DNA from: Enterocloster aldenensis | GTDB taxonomy: Bacteria; Bacillota; Clostridia; Lachnospirales; Lachnospiraceae | Direction of reading: 5' to 3' | Assembly (NCBI RefSeq): GCF_003434055.1 | Contig: NZ_QVEX01000016.1 | Location: forward strand, 62,001 to 126,000 | Length of the DNA: 64,000 nucleotides | Shown: in pieces, positions 17,148 through 25,465 of the stretch | Position numbering within the stretch: the stretch's first letter is position 1 | Layout of the letters: every line of letters begins with the position of its first letter | Made by a program: the position numbers and the translations under genes | The notes under the pieces: generated by a model | Told to the model about the DNA's origin: nothing | Database searches by the model: none | The model's input: the letters and a program-made list of their open reading frames with translations, nothing else

Positions 17148-18669
17148 CACCTTGAAAGTGATGATTGTGGATGATGAGTTTCCTATACGTAAATGGTTCA
17201 GCCGTGCCATAAAAAACCTTCCTGACATAAAGGTGGATTTTGCGGGAGCAGCTTCGAATGGAGAGGAGGCCCTGCAGATTTTCCGCGAGAAAAGGCCGGA
17301 TGTGGTTTTTACCGACATAAAAATGCCGATTATGGACGGCCTGTCCCTTCTGAGACAGATTAAAAAGGAACGACCGGAAACAGATGTCATCATCATTACC
17401 AGTTATGATGAATTTGCATATGCCAAGGAAGCAATCGCCCAGGATGCATATGACTATATCCTAAAGACCGAAGCCAATCCCAGGATGTTAAGTGACCTTT
17501 TGCAGAAAATCCAGGGGGATAGGAAAAGTACCATTCATAAAGACCAGCTGGCGCTTCGGTTTGAACAGGAGATTTATTTGAATGGCCTGTTGAAGGAGGA
17601 GAATCCGGATTGTTCGGGAGAGCAGATGGCAAGTCATGGAATCTATCTGAACGAGCACGGGATGTTTGCAGCGGCTTTCTGTACCAACAGTTTTGTGCCG
17701 GAAAAGATGATGGAAATATTTGTAAATTCCGGCATAGAGAACGTACTCTACTATCCGTACAGGAAAAATGTACTGATAGCCATAGGCAATACGGCATGTA
17801 TTGACCAGCTGGCATACCAGAACCAGGTGATATACCAGTTTGCGGATAAAATCAGCATTTGCTTTGATTCGGCGGTGGGGGTGAGCGGGCCATATTATAA
17901 GTACGGGCATCTGGTTACCATGATTATGAAGAGCATCATGGCATTGGAACAGTCCTTTTACCGGCAGAATGCAAAACGGATATATTTCGCGCGGGATATC
18001 TGTGGGTTTGAGGGCGTGAGGGAACAGCTGGATTTGTGGGAGCAAAGGATTGCAGGGGAAATGAAGAATGGAAACATGGAACAGGTGCCAGTTATCTTTG
18101 AGGAAATATTCAGTTTTCTGGAAGAGCGGGAACCTGGAGATGTGAACGCGGTGAAACGGTTTATTTTCCGAATACTGGCGAATATATACCAGGTATATAC
18201 CAGCGACAGGTTTGGATTCGCAGAAAAGATGGGGGAGATATACAGGGGGATAGAACAGTGTACGGATTTTGACCGGATGAAGGAATGCGTATATGCAGCG
18301 CTGGAGGAGGCGGAGGACAGCCGTTCAGGAAACCAGGCTCATTATACATCCTATGTTGCCAAGGCAGTGCGCTACATTGAGAAAAATTACAGGCAGATAG
18401 GCTCAGTGTCTGAGGTAGCCGGAGAAGTGGGACTGAACCAGGATTATCTGTTCCATCTGTTTAAGAATGAGACAGGGGTGACATTCAGCGAATTTTTGAA
18501 CAGTACGCGTATGAACCGGGCCATATGGCTTTTGAATAATACCCAGCTAAAATCATACGAGATTGCTGAACAGGTGGGATACTCGAACCAGGCGTATTTT
18601 TCAAGGCTCTTTAAACAGAAATTCCAGATGACTCCCTATGAATTCCGCAATATGAGGGGAAAACAATAG
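17134..18669 (+). CDS. YesN-type AraC-family response regulator
   Basis: A 511-residue two-component response regulator. The receiver domain covers residues 1-125 with acidic pair Asp13/Asp14 and phospho-acceptor Asp61 (VFTDIKMPIMDG). A roughly 270-residue linker follows, then an AraC-type DNA-binding domain over the last 100 residues (VAGEVGLNQDYLFHLFKNE, then IAEQVGYSNQAYFSRLFKQ). It is translationally coupled to the kinase by a 14-bp overlap. The likely targets are the divergent promoters at 10.7-11.0 kb; this is inferred from position. Confidence 0.92.
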   Translation: MEHINTLKVMIVDDEFPIRKWFSRAIKNLPDIKVDFAGAASNGEEALQIFREKRPDVVFTDIKMPIMDGLSLLRQIKKERPETDVIIITSYDEFAYAKEAIAQDAYDYILKTEANPRMLSDLLQKIQGDRKSTIHKDQLALRFEQEIYLNGLLKEENPDCSGEQMASHGIYLNEHGMFAAAFCTNSFVPEKMMEIFVNSGIENVLYYPYRKNVLIAIGNTACIDQLAYQNQVIYQFADKISICFDSAVGVSGPYYKYGHLVTMIMKSIMALEQSFYRQNAKRIYFARDICGFEGVREQLDLWEQRIAGEMKNGNMEQVPVIFEEIFSFLEEREPGDVNAVKRFIFRILANIYQVYTSDRFGFAEKMGEIYRGIEQCTDFDRMKECVYAALEEAEDSRSGNQAHYTSYVAKAVRYIEKNYRQIGSVSEVAGEVGLNQDYLFHLFKNETGVTFSEFLNSTRMNRAIWLLNNTQLKSYEIAEQVGYSNQAYFSRLFKQKFQMTPYEFRNMRGKQ

Positions 18670-18702
18670 ACCCCGGCCCCACCGCTGGAAAAAACTTAAG
18701 GG

Positions 18703-18731
18703 TATACATTGAAAATTTCTTATGATATACT
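18703..18731 (+). promoter_or_regulatory. Probable holB promoter
   Basis: TATACA (18703-18708) and TATACT (18726-18731) are spaced by 17 bp, 36 bp before the holB start. The -35 matches TTGACA at 4 of 6 and the -10 matches TATAAT at 5 of 6. No clear terminator for the preceding operon was seen. Confidence 0.45.
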
Positions 18732-18766
18732 ATTTTAGTATATTTGCGCCAAGGGGGACCATCACA

Positions 18767-19756
18767 ATGCTGGGTTTTAACGATATATTAGGTCATGAAC
18801 AGATAAAGGAGCATTTCCGCAACGCGGTGCAGACAGGGAAGATATCCCATGCTTATATTTTAAGCGGGGAGGCGGGAATGGGGCGTAAGTCCCTTGCCAA
18901 TGCATTTGCACTGGAACTGCTCTGCGAAAAGGGCCTGCCGGACCCGTGTATGGCCTGCCATGCGTGTAAGCAGGTGCTTTCGGGAAACCACCCGGATCTG
19001 ATTTATGTGACCCATGAAAAACCGGCCAGCATCGGCGTTGACGATATAAGGGAACAGATTAACGATACCATCATGGTGCGGCCTTACAGCAGCTATTATA
19101 AGGTATATATTGTGGACGAGGCTGAGAAGATGACGGTCCAGGCACAGAATGCCCTGTTAAAAACCATTGAGGAGCCGCCGTCCTATGCGGTCATCCTGCT
19201 GCTGACAACCAACCAGGACGCATTCCTCCCGACCATCCTGTCGCGCTGCGTGCAGCTGAAGCTGAAGCCGCTGCGGGACGAGGTAGTAAGGGAATATCTG
19301 GTACAGTCCCTGGGGGTTGAGGAAAGCCAGGCCGAGATTTATGCGGCATTTGCAAGGGGGAACCTGGGCAAGGCCATCCACCTGGTTGAGTCTGAGGAAT
19401 TCAGGGTCATGTATGATGCCCTTATCCTTATGCTGAAGCATTTGAAGGATGCGGATATATCTGAACTTCTGGAGTATATCCGTAAGCTGAAGGAGGAGAA
19501 CCTGGATATCCGCGGATGCCTGGACTTCATGCAGATGTGGTACAGGGATGTGCTGATGTATAAGACCACCAAGGACATAAACCTTCTGATTTTCAAGGAT
19601 GAGTTTTCTACCATCAAGGCCATGAGTACGGTCAGCGGTTATGACGGACTGGAAAGGATACTGCAGGCCATTGAAAAGGCAAGGGTGCGCCTGGATGCCA
19701 ATGTGAATATGGAACTTGTCATGGAACTGATGTTCCTGACCATGAAGGAAAACTAG
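18767..19756 (+). CDS. holB: DNA polymerase III delta' subunit
   Basis: A 329-residue clamp-loader subunit that helps load the sliding clamp on DNA. The AAA+ fold is visible: degenerate Walker A GEAGMGRKS (about residues 33-41, Arg where Lys is usual, consistent with the non-hydrolysing delta' role), a four-Cys zinc module (CEKGLPDPCMACHAC, residues 52-66), Walker B YIVDEAEKM and the sensor region ILSRC. The start at 18767 follows AAGGGGGA with an 8-base spacer; the frame opens earlier at 18722 without a ribosome site. The order holB-ricT-trmN6-rsmI-abrB matches the conserved Firmicute block near the B. subtilis origin. Confidence 0.93.
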   Translation: MLGFNDILGHEQIKEHFRNAVQTGKISHAYILSGEAGMGRKSLANAFALELLCEKGLPDPCMACHACKQVLSGNHPDLIYVTHEKPASIGVDDIREQINDTIMVRPYSSYYKVYIVDEAEKMTVQAQNALLKTIEEPPSYAVILLLTTNQDAFLPTILSRCVQLKLKPLRDEVVREYLVQSLGVEESQAEIYAAFARGNLGKAIHLVESEEFRVMYDALILMLKHLKDADISELLEYIRKLKEENLDIRGCLDFMQMWYRDVLMYKTTKDINLLIFKDEFSTIKAMSTVSGYDGLERILQAIEKARVRLDANVNMELVMELMFLTMKEN

Positions 19757-19932
19757 TACAGCATTACTTAGGAATTTAAGCAGCTCCTCCTCCGGATCCA
19801 TGTATGGAGGACGGACTGTTAAATGTCCCGGAAGGCCGCAGGCCTGAGGGGTTAAGCGCTAAATTGAGATGGATAGATTGCCATGGGCATACGGCAATGC
19901 CATGCACAGGCCGGCAGTTAAAGGAGAATTGA

Positions 19933-20862
19933 ATGATTACAGTGATTGGAGTGCGTTTCCGCACAGCAGGCAAGATTTACTATTTTGACCCGGCGGGCCG
20001 TAAGGTAAAGACCGGGGACCACGTGATTGTGGAGACGGCCAGGGGAATTGAATACGGATATGTGGTACTTGGCAACCGTGAAGTGGATGAGTCCAAAGTG
20101 GTGCCGCCCTTAAAGCCGGTCATCCGTATGGCCACTGCTGAGGATGAGGCGGTGGAGACAAAGAATAAGAATAAGGAAAAAGAGGCATTTAAGATCTGCC
20201 AGGACAAAATTAAGAAGCATAACCTGGAGATGAAGCTGATTGATGCTGAATATACATTTGACAATAATAAAGTCCTGTTTTACTTTACCGCGGACGGACG
20301 CATTGACTTCCGCGAACTGGTAAAGGACCTGGCCAGCGTGTTTAAGACCAGGATTGAACTGCGCCAGGTGGGCGTAAGGGATGAGACAAAGATAATGGGA
20401 GGAATCGGCATATGCGGCAGGGCGCTGTGCTGCCACTCCTATCTGTCCGAGTTCATACCTGTTTCAATTAAGATGGCAAAGGAACAGAACCTGTCCCTGA
20501 ATCCCACCAAGATATCCGGTGTCTGCGGAAGGCTGATGTGCTGTCTTAAGAATGAGGAAGAAACATACGAGGTCCTTAACAGCAAGCTCCCCAATACAGG
20601 GGATTATGTGACCACCAATGACGGGTTAAAGGGAGAGGTCCAGAGCGTCAACGTCCTGCGCCAGCTGGTCAAGGTGATTGTGACCGTGGACAAGGATGAA
20701 AAGGAAATCCGGGAGTATAAGGTGGAAAACCTCAGGTTCAAGCCCAGGAAGAAAAAGGGCAAGGGCGGGGACAAGCAGGCCCAGGATACGCCGGATGCAG
20801 AGTTAAAACATCTGGAGGCACTGGAGAAAAAAGAAGGCAAGTCAAAGCTGGATGATAATTAA
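19933..20862 (+). CDS. ricT: PSP1-domain protein RicT (YaaT)
   Basis: A 309-residue homologue of YaaT/RicT, which with RicA and RicF forms the Fe-S-containing Ric complex that stimulates RNase Y mRNA maturation and supports sporulation and competence in Bacillus. The PSP1 domain contains the two Cys-rich motifs GICGRALCCHSYLSEF (near residue 157-172) and GVCGRLMCCLKNEE (near 196-209), giving the cysteines that ligand the cluster. The C-terminal tail is lysine-rich and disordered. The ribosome site AAAGGAG lies 7 bases from the ATG. It follows holB after a 176-bp gap in which only short weak inverted repeats are visible. Confidence 0.92.
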   Translation: MITVIGVRFRTAGKIYYFDPAGRKVKTGDHVIVETARGIEYGYVVLGNREVDESKVVPPLKPVIRMATAEDEAVETKNKNKEKEAFKICQDKIKKHNLEMKLIDAEYTFDNNKVLFYFTADGRIDFRELVKDLASVFKTRIELRQVGVRDETKIMGGIGICGRALCCHSYLSEFIPVSIKMAKEQNLSLNPTKISGVCGRLMCCLKNEEETYEVLNSKLPNTGDYVTTNDGLKGEVQSVNVLRQLVKVIVTVDKDEKEIREYKVENLRFKPRKKKGKGGDKQAQDTPDAELKHLEALEKKEGKSKLDDN

Positions 20863-20877
20863 AACGGAGGTAGTCCA

Positions 20878-21639
20878 ATGGAACATACCTGGCGCCAGGC
20901 AGGTCCTGTGATGTTGCGCGATGACGAGCGCATTGACGACCTGCAGCGGAATCAATATGGTATCATCCAGAGAAAGGGTGCTTTCTGCTTTGGGATGGAC
21001 GCGGTCCTTCTTTCAGGATTTGCAGTGGTGAAAAAGGGGGAGAGGATGCTGGACCTGGGCACAGGCACGGGCATCATCCCAATCCTTCTGACTGCAAAGA
21101 CAGAAGGGGAGCATTTTACCGGCCTTGAGATTCAGGAAGAGTCGGCGGATATGGCAAGACGCAGCGTCCGATATAACCATCTGGAAGAAAAGGTGGATAT
21201 TGTCACAGGTGATATTGTGGAGGCCGGTCAGCTCTTTGCCCTGGCCTCTTTTGATGTGGTCACGTCCAACCCTCCTTATATGAATGATGCCCATGGGCTA
21301 AAGAACCCGGGGGATGCAAAAGCCATTGCCCGCCATGAGGTTAAGTGCACACTGGAGGATGTTGTGCGGGAAGGGACCAGGGTCTTAAAGCCTGGAGGCC
21401 GTTTCTATATGGTCCACAGGCCAAGGCGGCTCATCGAGATTATCCAGACCATGAAAAAGCATGGACTGGAGCCAAAGCGTATGAAGATGGTCCACCCCTA
21501 TGTTGACAGGGAGGCCAACATGGTACTGATTGAAGCGGTACGCGGCGGCGGCGCCCTGCTTAAGATGGAGGCGCCTGTGATTGTATTTAATGAACAGGGT
21601 GGGTATACGGAACAGATTAGGGTTACGTATGGATATTAG
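20878..21639 (+). CDS. trmN6: TrmN6/YabB-like tRNA adenine-N6 methyltransferase
   Basis: A 253-residue class I SAM-dependent methyltransferase of the YabB/TrmN6 (YfiC) family, which methylates N6 of A37 in tRNA-Val in the studied enzymes. The SAM site is LDLGTGTGIIPILL (about residues 57-70) and the N6-adenine motif is SNPPYMND near residue 136. A good ribosome site (CGGAGG, 7-base spacer) precedes the ATG. In B. subtilis this gene is likewise beside yaaT and the rsmI homologue. The small YabA and YazA genes found there are absent here. Confidence 0.85.
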   Translation: MEHTWRQAGPVMLRDDERIDDLQRNQYGIIQRKGAFCFGMDAVLLSGFAVVKKGERMLDLGTGTGIIPILLTAKTEGEHFTGLEIQEESADMARRSVRYNHLEEKVDIVTGDIVEAGQLFALASFDVVTSNPPYMNDAHGLKNPGDAKAIARHEVKCTLEDVVREGTRVLKPGGRFYMVHRPRRLIEIIQTMKKHGLEPKRMKMVHPYVDREANMVLIEAVRGGGALLKMEAPVIVFNEQGGYTEQIRVTYGY

Positions 21640-21668
21640 TACTGCGCTGTATTGGAAAGGAGGGACTC

Positions 21669-22514
21669 ATGGCTGGCAAATTATATCTGTGTGCAACGCC
21701 AATCGGCAATCTGGAGGATATCACCTTCAGGGTCCTCAGGACATTAAAGGAAGTGGATCTGATAGCGGCAGAGGATACCCGACACAGTATCAAGCTTCTG
21801 AACCACTTTGGGATTAAGACGCCCATGACCAGTTATCATGAATATAATAAGGTGGATAAGGCCAGGTACCTGGTGGAGCAGATGAAGGACGGGGCTGACA
21901 TCGCCCTTATAACAGATGCAGGGACCCCGGGCATCTCAGACCCCGGGGAGGAATTGGTGCGCCAGTGCTATGAGGCCGGACTTGAGGTGACGTCCCTTCC
22001 TGGCCCTGCAGCCTGCATCACTGCCCTTACCATGTCCGGGCTGTCCACACGGAGGTTTTGTTTTGAGGCGTTCCTGCCCTCTGAGAAAGGTGATAAAAAG
22101 GAGCGGGCCAGGATTTTGGGTGAGCTTAAGGATGAGACAAGGACCATCATAGTATATGAAGCGCCCCACCACCTGGTCAAAACCCTGGAAGATCTATATG
22201 GGGCGCTGGGAAACCGCAGGATTACCATATTAAGGGAGCTGACCAAGAAGTTTGAGACAGCCTTTAGGAGCACTTTTGAAGACGCGCTGGCTGCCTATGG
22301 ACAGGAGGAGCCAAAGGGCGAATGTGTGATTGTGATTGAAGGCAGGTCCCCCCAGGAGCTTCGGGAGGAACAGATCCGCACTTGGGAGGAGATGGGGCTT
22401 GAGGAACACCTGGAACACTACATGTCCATGGGACAGGATAAGAAGGAAGCCATGAAGTCCGTTGCCAAGGACAGGGGCATCAGCAAGAGGGATGTGTACC
22501 AGCAGCTTCTATAG
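21669..22514 (+). CDS. rsmI: 16S rRNA (cytidine-1402-2'-O)-methyltransferase
   Basis: A 281-residue tetrapyrrole-methylase-fold enzyme that adds the 2'-O-methyl group to C1402 in the 16S decoding centre. Marks are LYLCATPIGNLEDITFR at the N-terminus, AAEDTRHSIKLL, TDAGTPGISDPG near residue 80, and SLPGPAACITALTMSGL near 110. Length and motifs are typical. Ribosome site AAAGGAGG lies 6 bases upstream. A strong inverted repeat after the stop terminates both this gene and the convergent abrB. Confidence 0.96.
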   Translation: MAGKLYLCATPIGNLEDITFRVLRTLKEVDLIAAEDTRHSIKLLNHFGIKTPMTSYHEYNKVDKARYLVEQMKDGADIALITDAGTPGISDPGEELVRQCYEAGLEVTSLPGPAACITALTMSGLSTRRFCFEAFLPSEKGDKKERARILGELKDETRTIIVYEAPHHLVKTLEDLYGALGNRRITILRELTKKFETAFRSTFEDALAAYGQEEPKGECVIVIEGRSPQELREEQIRTWEEMGLEEHLEHYMSMGQDKKEAMKSVAKDRGISKRDVYQQLL

Positions 22515-22516
22515 AT

Positions 22517-22576
22517 ATAGAAAGAACCCAGGCACTCAGCCGCCTTGTCAAAGGCAGCAACCCGGGTTCTTTCTAT
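22517..22576. terminator. Bidirectional terminator between rsmI and abrB
   Basis: A perfect 13-bp inverted repeat (ATAGAAAGAACCC / GGGTTCTTTCTAT) with a 34-base loop sits between the convergent stop codons. The ends are T/A rich on both strands, fitting a shared terminator. Confidence 0.75.
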
Positions 22577-22588
22577 GTACATGTGCGT

Positions 22589-22852
22589 TTACTCAGTTAC
22601 ATTCAATCCGGCCAGTTTGGCCAGGGCAATGACAGACTGTTTGGAAACCTTCTTACCTTCAAATTCCAGCAGTTCATCCGTGCTGCCTGTGAAGATATCC
22701 GCGCACTCTGCTTTCTTGAGGATGATGCAGTCGTCCTGAACCGTAATCTCCAGTCCGTCCTTAACGTCCAGATCAAGGCTCCTTCTCAGTTCAATGGGAA
22801 GCGTGATCCTTCCAAGCTCATCCAGTTTACGAATTACACCTGTTGTCTTCAT
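22589..22852 (-). CDS. abrB: AbrB-family transition-state regulator
   Basis: An 87-residue DNA-binding protein with the swapped-hairpin AbrB fold at residues 1-47 (MKTTGVIRKLDELGRITLP, then PIELRRSLDL) and a C-terminal dimerisation part (FEGKKVSKQSVIALAKLAG). AbrB represses stationary-phase and sporulation genes during growth. The start is the ATG at 22852, nine bases after AAGGGGG; the frame could begin 7 codons earlier at 22873 but that lacks a ribosome site. It is convergent with rsmI, as in Bacillus. Confidence 0.92.
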   Translation of the reverse strand: MKTTGVIRKLDELGRITLPIELRRSLDLDVKDGLEITVQDDCIILKKAECADIFTGSTDELLEFEGKKVSKQSVIALAKLAGLNVTE

Positions 22853-22897
22853 GGTTTTCAACCCCCTTATCATGATTTTATCCCCTTTTACAAATTA

Positions 22898-22926
22898 AAC
22901 TTACCAAATTTAGGGTTCCAAGTCAA
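22898..22926 (-). promoter_or_regulatory. Possible abrB promoter
   Basis: Minus strand TTGACT (22921-22926) and TAAGTT (22898-22903) with 17 bp spacing, 46 bp upstream of the abrB start. The -35 matches 5 of 6, the -10 only 3 of 6, in very AT-rich DNA. Confidence 0.35.
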
Positions 22927-23010
22927 TATATGTAAATGATAGAAATGGTAAGAAATGTCAAAAAGCAGTAAACTTGACAAAAAAGCACAAAAACACGCTA
23001 AAAATATTTC

Positions 23011-23039
23011 TTGACAAATACTTATCTTTCCTGTAGTAT
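23011..23039 (+). promoter_or_regulatory. Promoter of the fatty acid synthesis operon
   Basis: Perfect TTGACA (23011-23016), 17 bp, TAGTAT (23034-23039), 90 bp before fabH. A second TTGACA at 22974-22979 lacks a good partner. The operator-like palindrome starts one base after the -10. Confidence 0.7.
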
Positions 23040-23058
23040 TACTTTGATGTTCAAAGTA
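23040..23058 (+). promoter_or_regulatory. FabT-like operator palindrome
   Basis: A perfect 8-bp inverted repeat TACTTTGA-TGT-TCAAAGTA overlaps the transcription start of the fab operon. It resembles the TTTGA-N3-TCAAA palindromes bound by FabT-type MarR repressors of fatty acid genes. A FabT-like MarR gene starts at 63.8 kb in this window. Confidence 0.65.
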
Positions 23059-23128
23059 TTTCCCTAAAGGATACAAAAATGGAAGGCATGAGTCCTCTTG
23101 CAGAACGGATTCGGGACGGGTAAGAAGA

Positions 23129-24091
23129 ATGACAACAAGAATCATAGGAACCGGTTCATATGTGCCGGAGCAGATAGTGACCAACAATGACCTTGCTCAG
23201 ATTGTGGATACCAATGATGAGTGGATCCGCAGCCGGACGGGAATCGGTGAAAGAAGGATTGCCACAACCGAAAGCACCTCCTACATGGCGGCTAAAGCTG
23301 CAATGGGGGCGCTGGAACAGTCAGGCTTAAAGCCTGAGGAGATTGACCTTATCCTTCTTGGGACTTCCTCACCGGATTATTGTTTTCCAAACGGGGCGTG
23401 CGAGGTGCAGGGCATGATTGGCGCGGTCAATGCGGCCTGCTATGACATCAGCGCTGCATGTACAGGGTTTGTATATGCGCTGAACACAGCCCATGCATTT
23501 ATAAGCAGCGGGTTATATAAGACAGCCTTAATAATCGGATCTGATGTATTAAGCAAACTGATTGACTGGACAGACAGAGGAACCTGCGTGCTCTTTGGGG
23601 ATGGCGCGGGCGCCGTGGCCGTAAGGGCGGATGACACAGGAATCCTTGGTATCAACATGAAATCCGACGGCACCAAGGGCAATGTACTGACCTGCGGTTC
23701 CAGGACCAACGGGAATTTCCTTCTGGGCAAGAAGCCGGAACTGGGTTATATGACCATGGACGGACAGGAAGTGTTCAAGTTTGCAGTGAGGAAAGTACCG
23801 GAATGCATTACCCAGGTATTGGACCATGCAGGCGTTGCAGCGGAAGAAATCAAGTATTTTGTCATACACCAGGCTAACTACAGGATCATAGAGTCCATTG
23901 CAAAGCGCTTAAAGGTAAGCGTGGAATGTTTCCCGGTTAATATGGAGCATTACGGCAACACCAGCGCCGCGTCCATTCCCCTTCTTCTGGATGAGATAAA
24001 CCGGAAGGGAATGCTTAAGTCCGGGGACAAGATCGTGTTCTCAGGTTTTGGCGCAGGCCTTACTTGGGGAGCTGCCCTGTTAGAATGGTAA
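23129..24091 (+). CDS. fabH: 3-oxoacyl-ACP synthase III
   Basis: A 320-residue ketoacyl synthase III that condenses acetyl-CoA (or a branched starter) with malonyl-ACP to start fatty acid synthesis. The catalytic triad is visible: Cys in DISAACTGFVYALN (near residue 112), His in FVIHQANYRI (near 247) and Asn in HYGNTSAASIP (near 277). Length is typical. It opens the fab operon about 90 bp downstream of a consensus promoter with an operator palindrome. The ribosome site is weak (GGTAAGAAGA), which may limit this first step. Confidence 0.97.
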   Translation: MTTRIIGTGSYVPEQIVTNNDLAQIVDTNDEWIRSRTGIGERRIATTESTSYMAAKAAMGALEQSGLKPEEIDLILLGTSSPDYCFPNGACEVQGMIGAVNAACYDISAACTGFVYALNTAHAFISSGLYKTALIIGSDVLSKLIDWTDRGTCVLFGDGAGAVAVRADDTGILGINMKSDGTKGNVLTCGSRTNGNFLLGKKPELGYMTMDGQEVFKFAVRKVPECITQVLDHAGVAAEEIKYFVIHQANYRIIESIAKRLKVSVECFPVNMEHYGNTSAASIPLLLDEINRKGMLKSGDKIVFSGFGAGLTWGAALLEW

Positions 24092-24142
24092 AAATTAAAT
24101 TAAAATTAAAAACTATGAAAATGTAAAAGGAGAACAACAATC

Positions 24143-24376
24143 ATGTTAGAGAAAATGAAAGAAATCATTGCAGAGCAGTTAAGTGTGGAGGCTGACACCG
24201 TAACAGAGGCATCTTCCTTCAAGGAAGACCTGGGAGCTGATTCCCTGGACCTGTTTGAACTGGTCATGGCACTGGAGGATGAGTACTCTGTAGAGATTCC
24301 TGCCGAGGACCTGGAGCAGTTAACCACGGTTGGCGATGTGATGAACTACTTAAAGAATAAAGGCGTAGAAGCGTAA
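24143..24376 (+). CDS. acpP: Acyl carrier protein
   Basis: A 77-residue acidic carrier protein. Ser34 in the GADSLDLFELVMALE segment receives the 4'-phosphopantetheine arm; a candidate transferase is encoded at 59.3 kb. Helical and acidic composition is typical. The ribosome site AAAAGGAGA precedes the ATG by about 9 bases, stronger than that of fabH. A 149-bp gap with an RNA hairpin follows before fabK, the longest gap inside the operon. Confidence 0.97.
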   Translation: MLEKMKEIIAEQLSVEADTVTEASSFKEDLGADSLDLFELVMALEDEYSVEIPAEDLEQLTTVGDVMNYLKNKGVEA

Positions 24377-24394
24377 AAACTAGAGATATGCAAA

Positions 24395-24425
24395 CAACAA
24401 CGGCGTGTGGATACTACTGAAGCAC
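24395..24425 (+). other. Stem-loop in the acpP-fabK gap
   Basis: ACGGCGTG pairs with CACGCTGT (one G-U pair) around a 15-base loop just after acpP. The gap of 149 bp (24377-24525) contains no gene. The stem could protect the abundant acpP transcript or attenuate the distal genes. Confidence 0.4.
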
Positions 24426-24525
24426 GCTGTTATTCATAAGGCAGCTTTCCGATGCCAGGCACGGGAAAACCGCAAGGTATGGTGAAGCGCTTTTGCTCAG
24501 GAATGTACAACTTGGAGGTAGAATA

Positions 24526-25452
24526 ATGAAAACAAGAATTACAGAAATGTTAGGAATTGAATATCCTATTATTCAGGGCGGCATGGCCTGGGTAGCAGAA
24601 CATAATCTGGCAGCAGCCGTGTCCGAAGCAGGCGGTTTTGGCGTAATCGGCGGGGCCAATGCGCCTGGAGAGGTGGTCCGCGATGAAATCCGCAAGGCAA
24701 GGGAGCTGACAAAGAAACCATTTGGCATCAATGTGATGCTTTTAAGCCCTCATGCGGATGATGTTGCAAAGGTAGTTGTGGAGGAAGGCATCAAGGTTGT
24801 GATAACCGGAGCCGGCAATCCTGAAAAGTATATGGAAATGTGGAAGTCAGCCGGGATTAAGGTGATTCCGGTGGTGGCATCCGTGGCCCAGGCACGCCGC
24901 ATGGAGAAGTACGGGGCTGACGCGGTTGTGGCAGAGGGAATGGAGTCCGGCGGACATATCGGCGAGGAGACGACCATGACCCTGGTGCCCCAGGTAGTGG
25001 ATGCGGTGTCCATTCCGGTCATTGCGGCAGGCGGCATCGGCGATGGAAGAGGAATCGCGGCAGCCTTCATGCTGGGCGCGGAGGCCGTACAGATGGGAAC
25101 CAGGTTTGTGGTGGCAGATGAATGTACGGTACATGAGAATTACAAACAGCGCATCATCAAGGCAAAGGACATTGACTCAACGGTTACGGGCCGCAGCCAC
25201 GGACATCCTGTCAGGGGCCTCAGGAACCAGATGACAAGGGAGTACATTAAGCTGGAGCAGGAAGGCAAATCCTTTGAGGAACTGGAATACCTGACACTGG
25301 GCAAGCTGCGAGAGGCTGTCCAGGAAGGCGATGTGATGAATGGCACCGTCATGGCGGGCCAGATTGCAGGCATGATTTCCAAAAAGCAGTCCTGCAAGGA
25401 AATGATTGAAGAGATGATGGAACAGGCATCCGGCCTTATGCACTGGAATTAA
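24526..25452 (+). CDS. fabK: Enoyl-ACP reductase II (FMN)
   Basis: A 308-residue FMN-dependent enoyl-ACP reductase performing the last step of each elongation cycle with NAD(P)H; FabK is the triclosan-insensitive alternative to FabI. Marks include YPIIQGGMAWVAEHNLAAAV at the N-terminus, EGMESGGHIGE near residue 145 (His-containing flavin loop) and AAGGIGDGRGIAAAFMLGAE near 175-195. The start at 24526 follows TTGGAGG; the frame opens 11 codons earlier without a ribosome site. No other enoyl reductase is in the operon apart from the related last gene. Confidence 0.96.
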   Translation: MKTRITEMLGIEYPIIQGGMAWVAEHNLAAAVSEAGGFGVIGGANAPGEVVRDEIRKARELTKKPFGINVMLLSPHADDVAKVVVEEGIKVVITGAGNPEKYMEMWKSAGIKVIPVVASVAQARRMEKYGADAVVAEGMESGGHIGEETTMTLVPQVVDAVSIPVIAAGGIGDGRGIAAAFMLGAEAVQMGTRFVVADECTVHENYKQRIIKAKDIDSTVTGRSHGHPVRGLRNQMTREYIKLEQEGKSFEELEYLTLGKLREAVQEGDVMNGTVMAGQIAGMISKKQSCKEMIEEMMEQASGLMHWN

Positions 25453-25465
25453 GAGGGGGAAGAGG

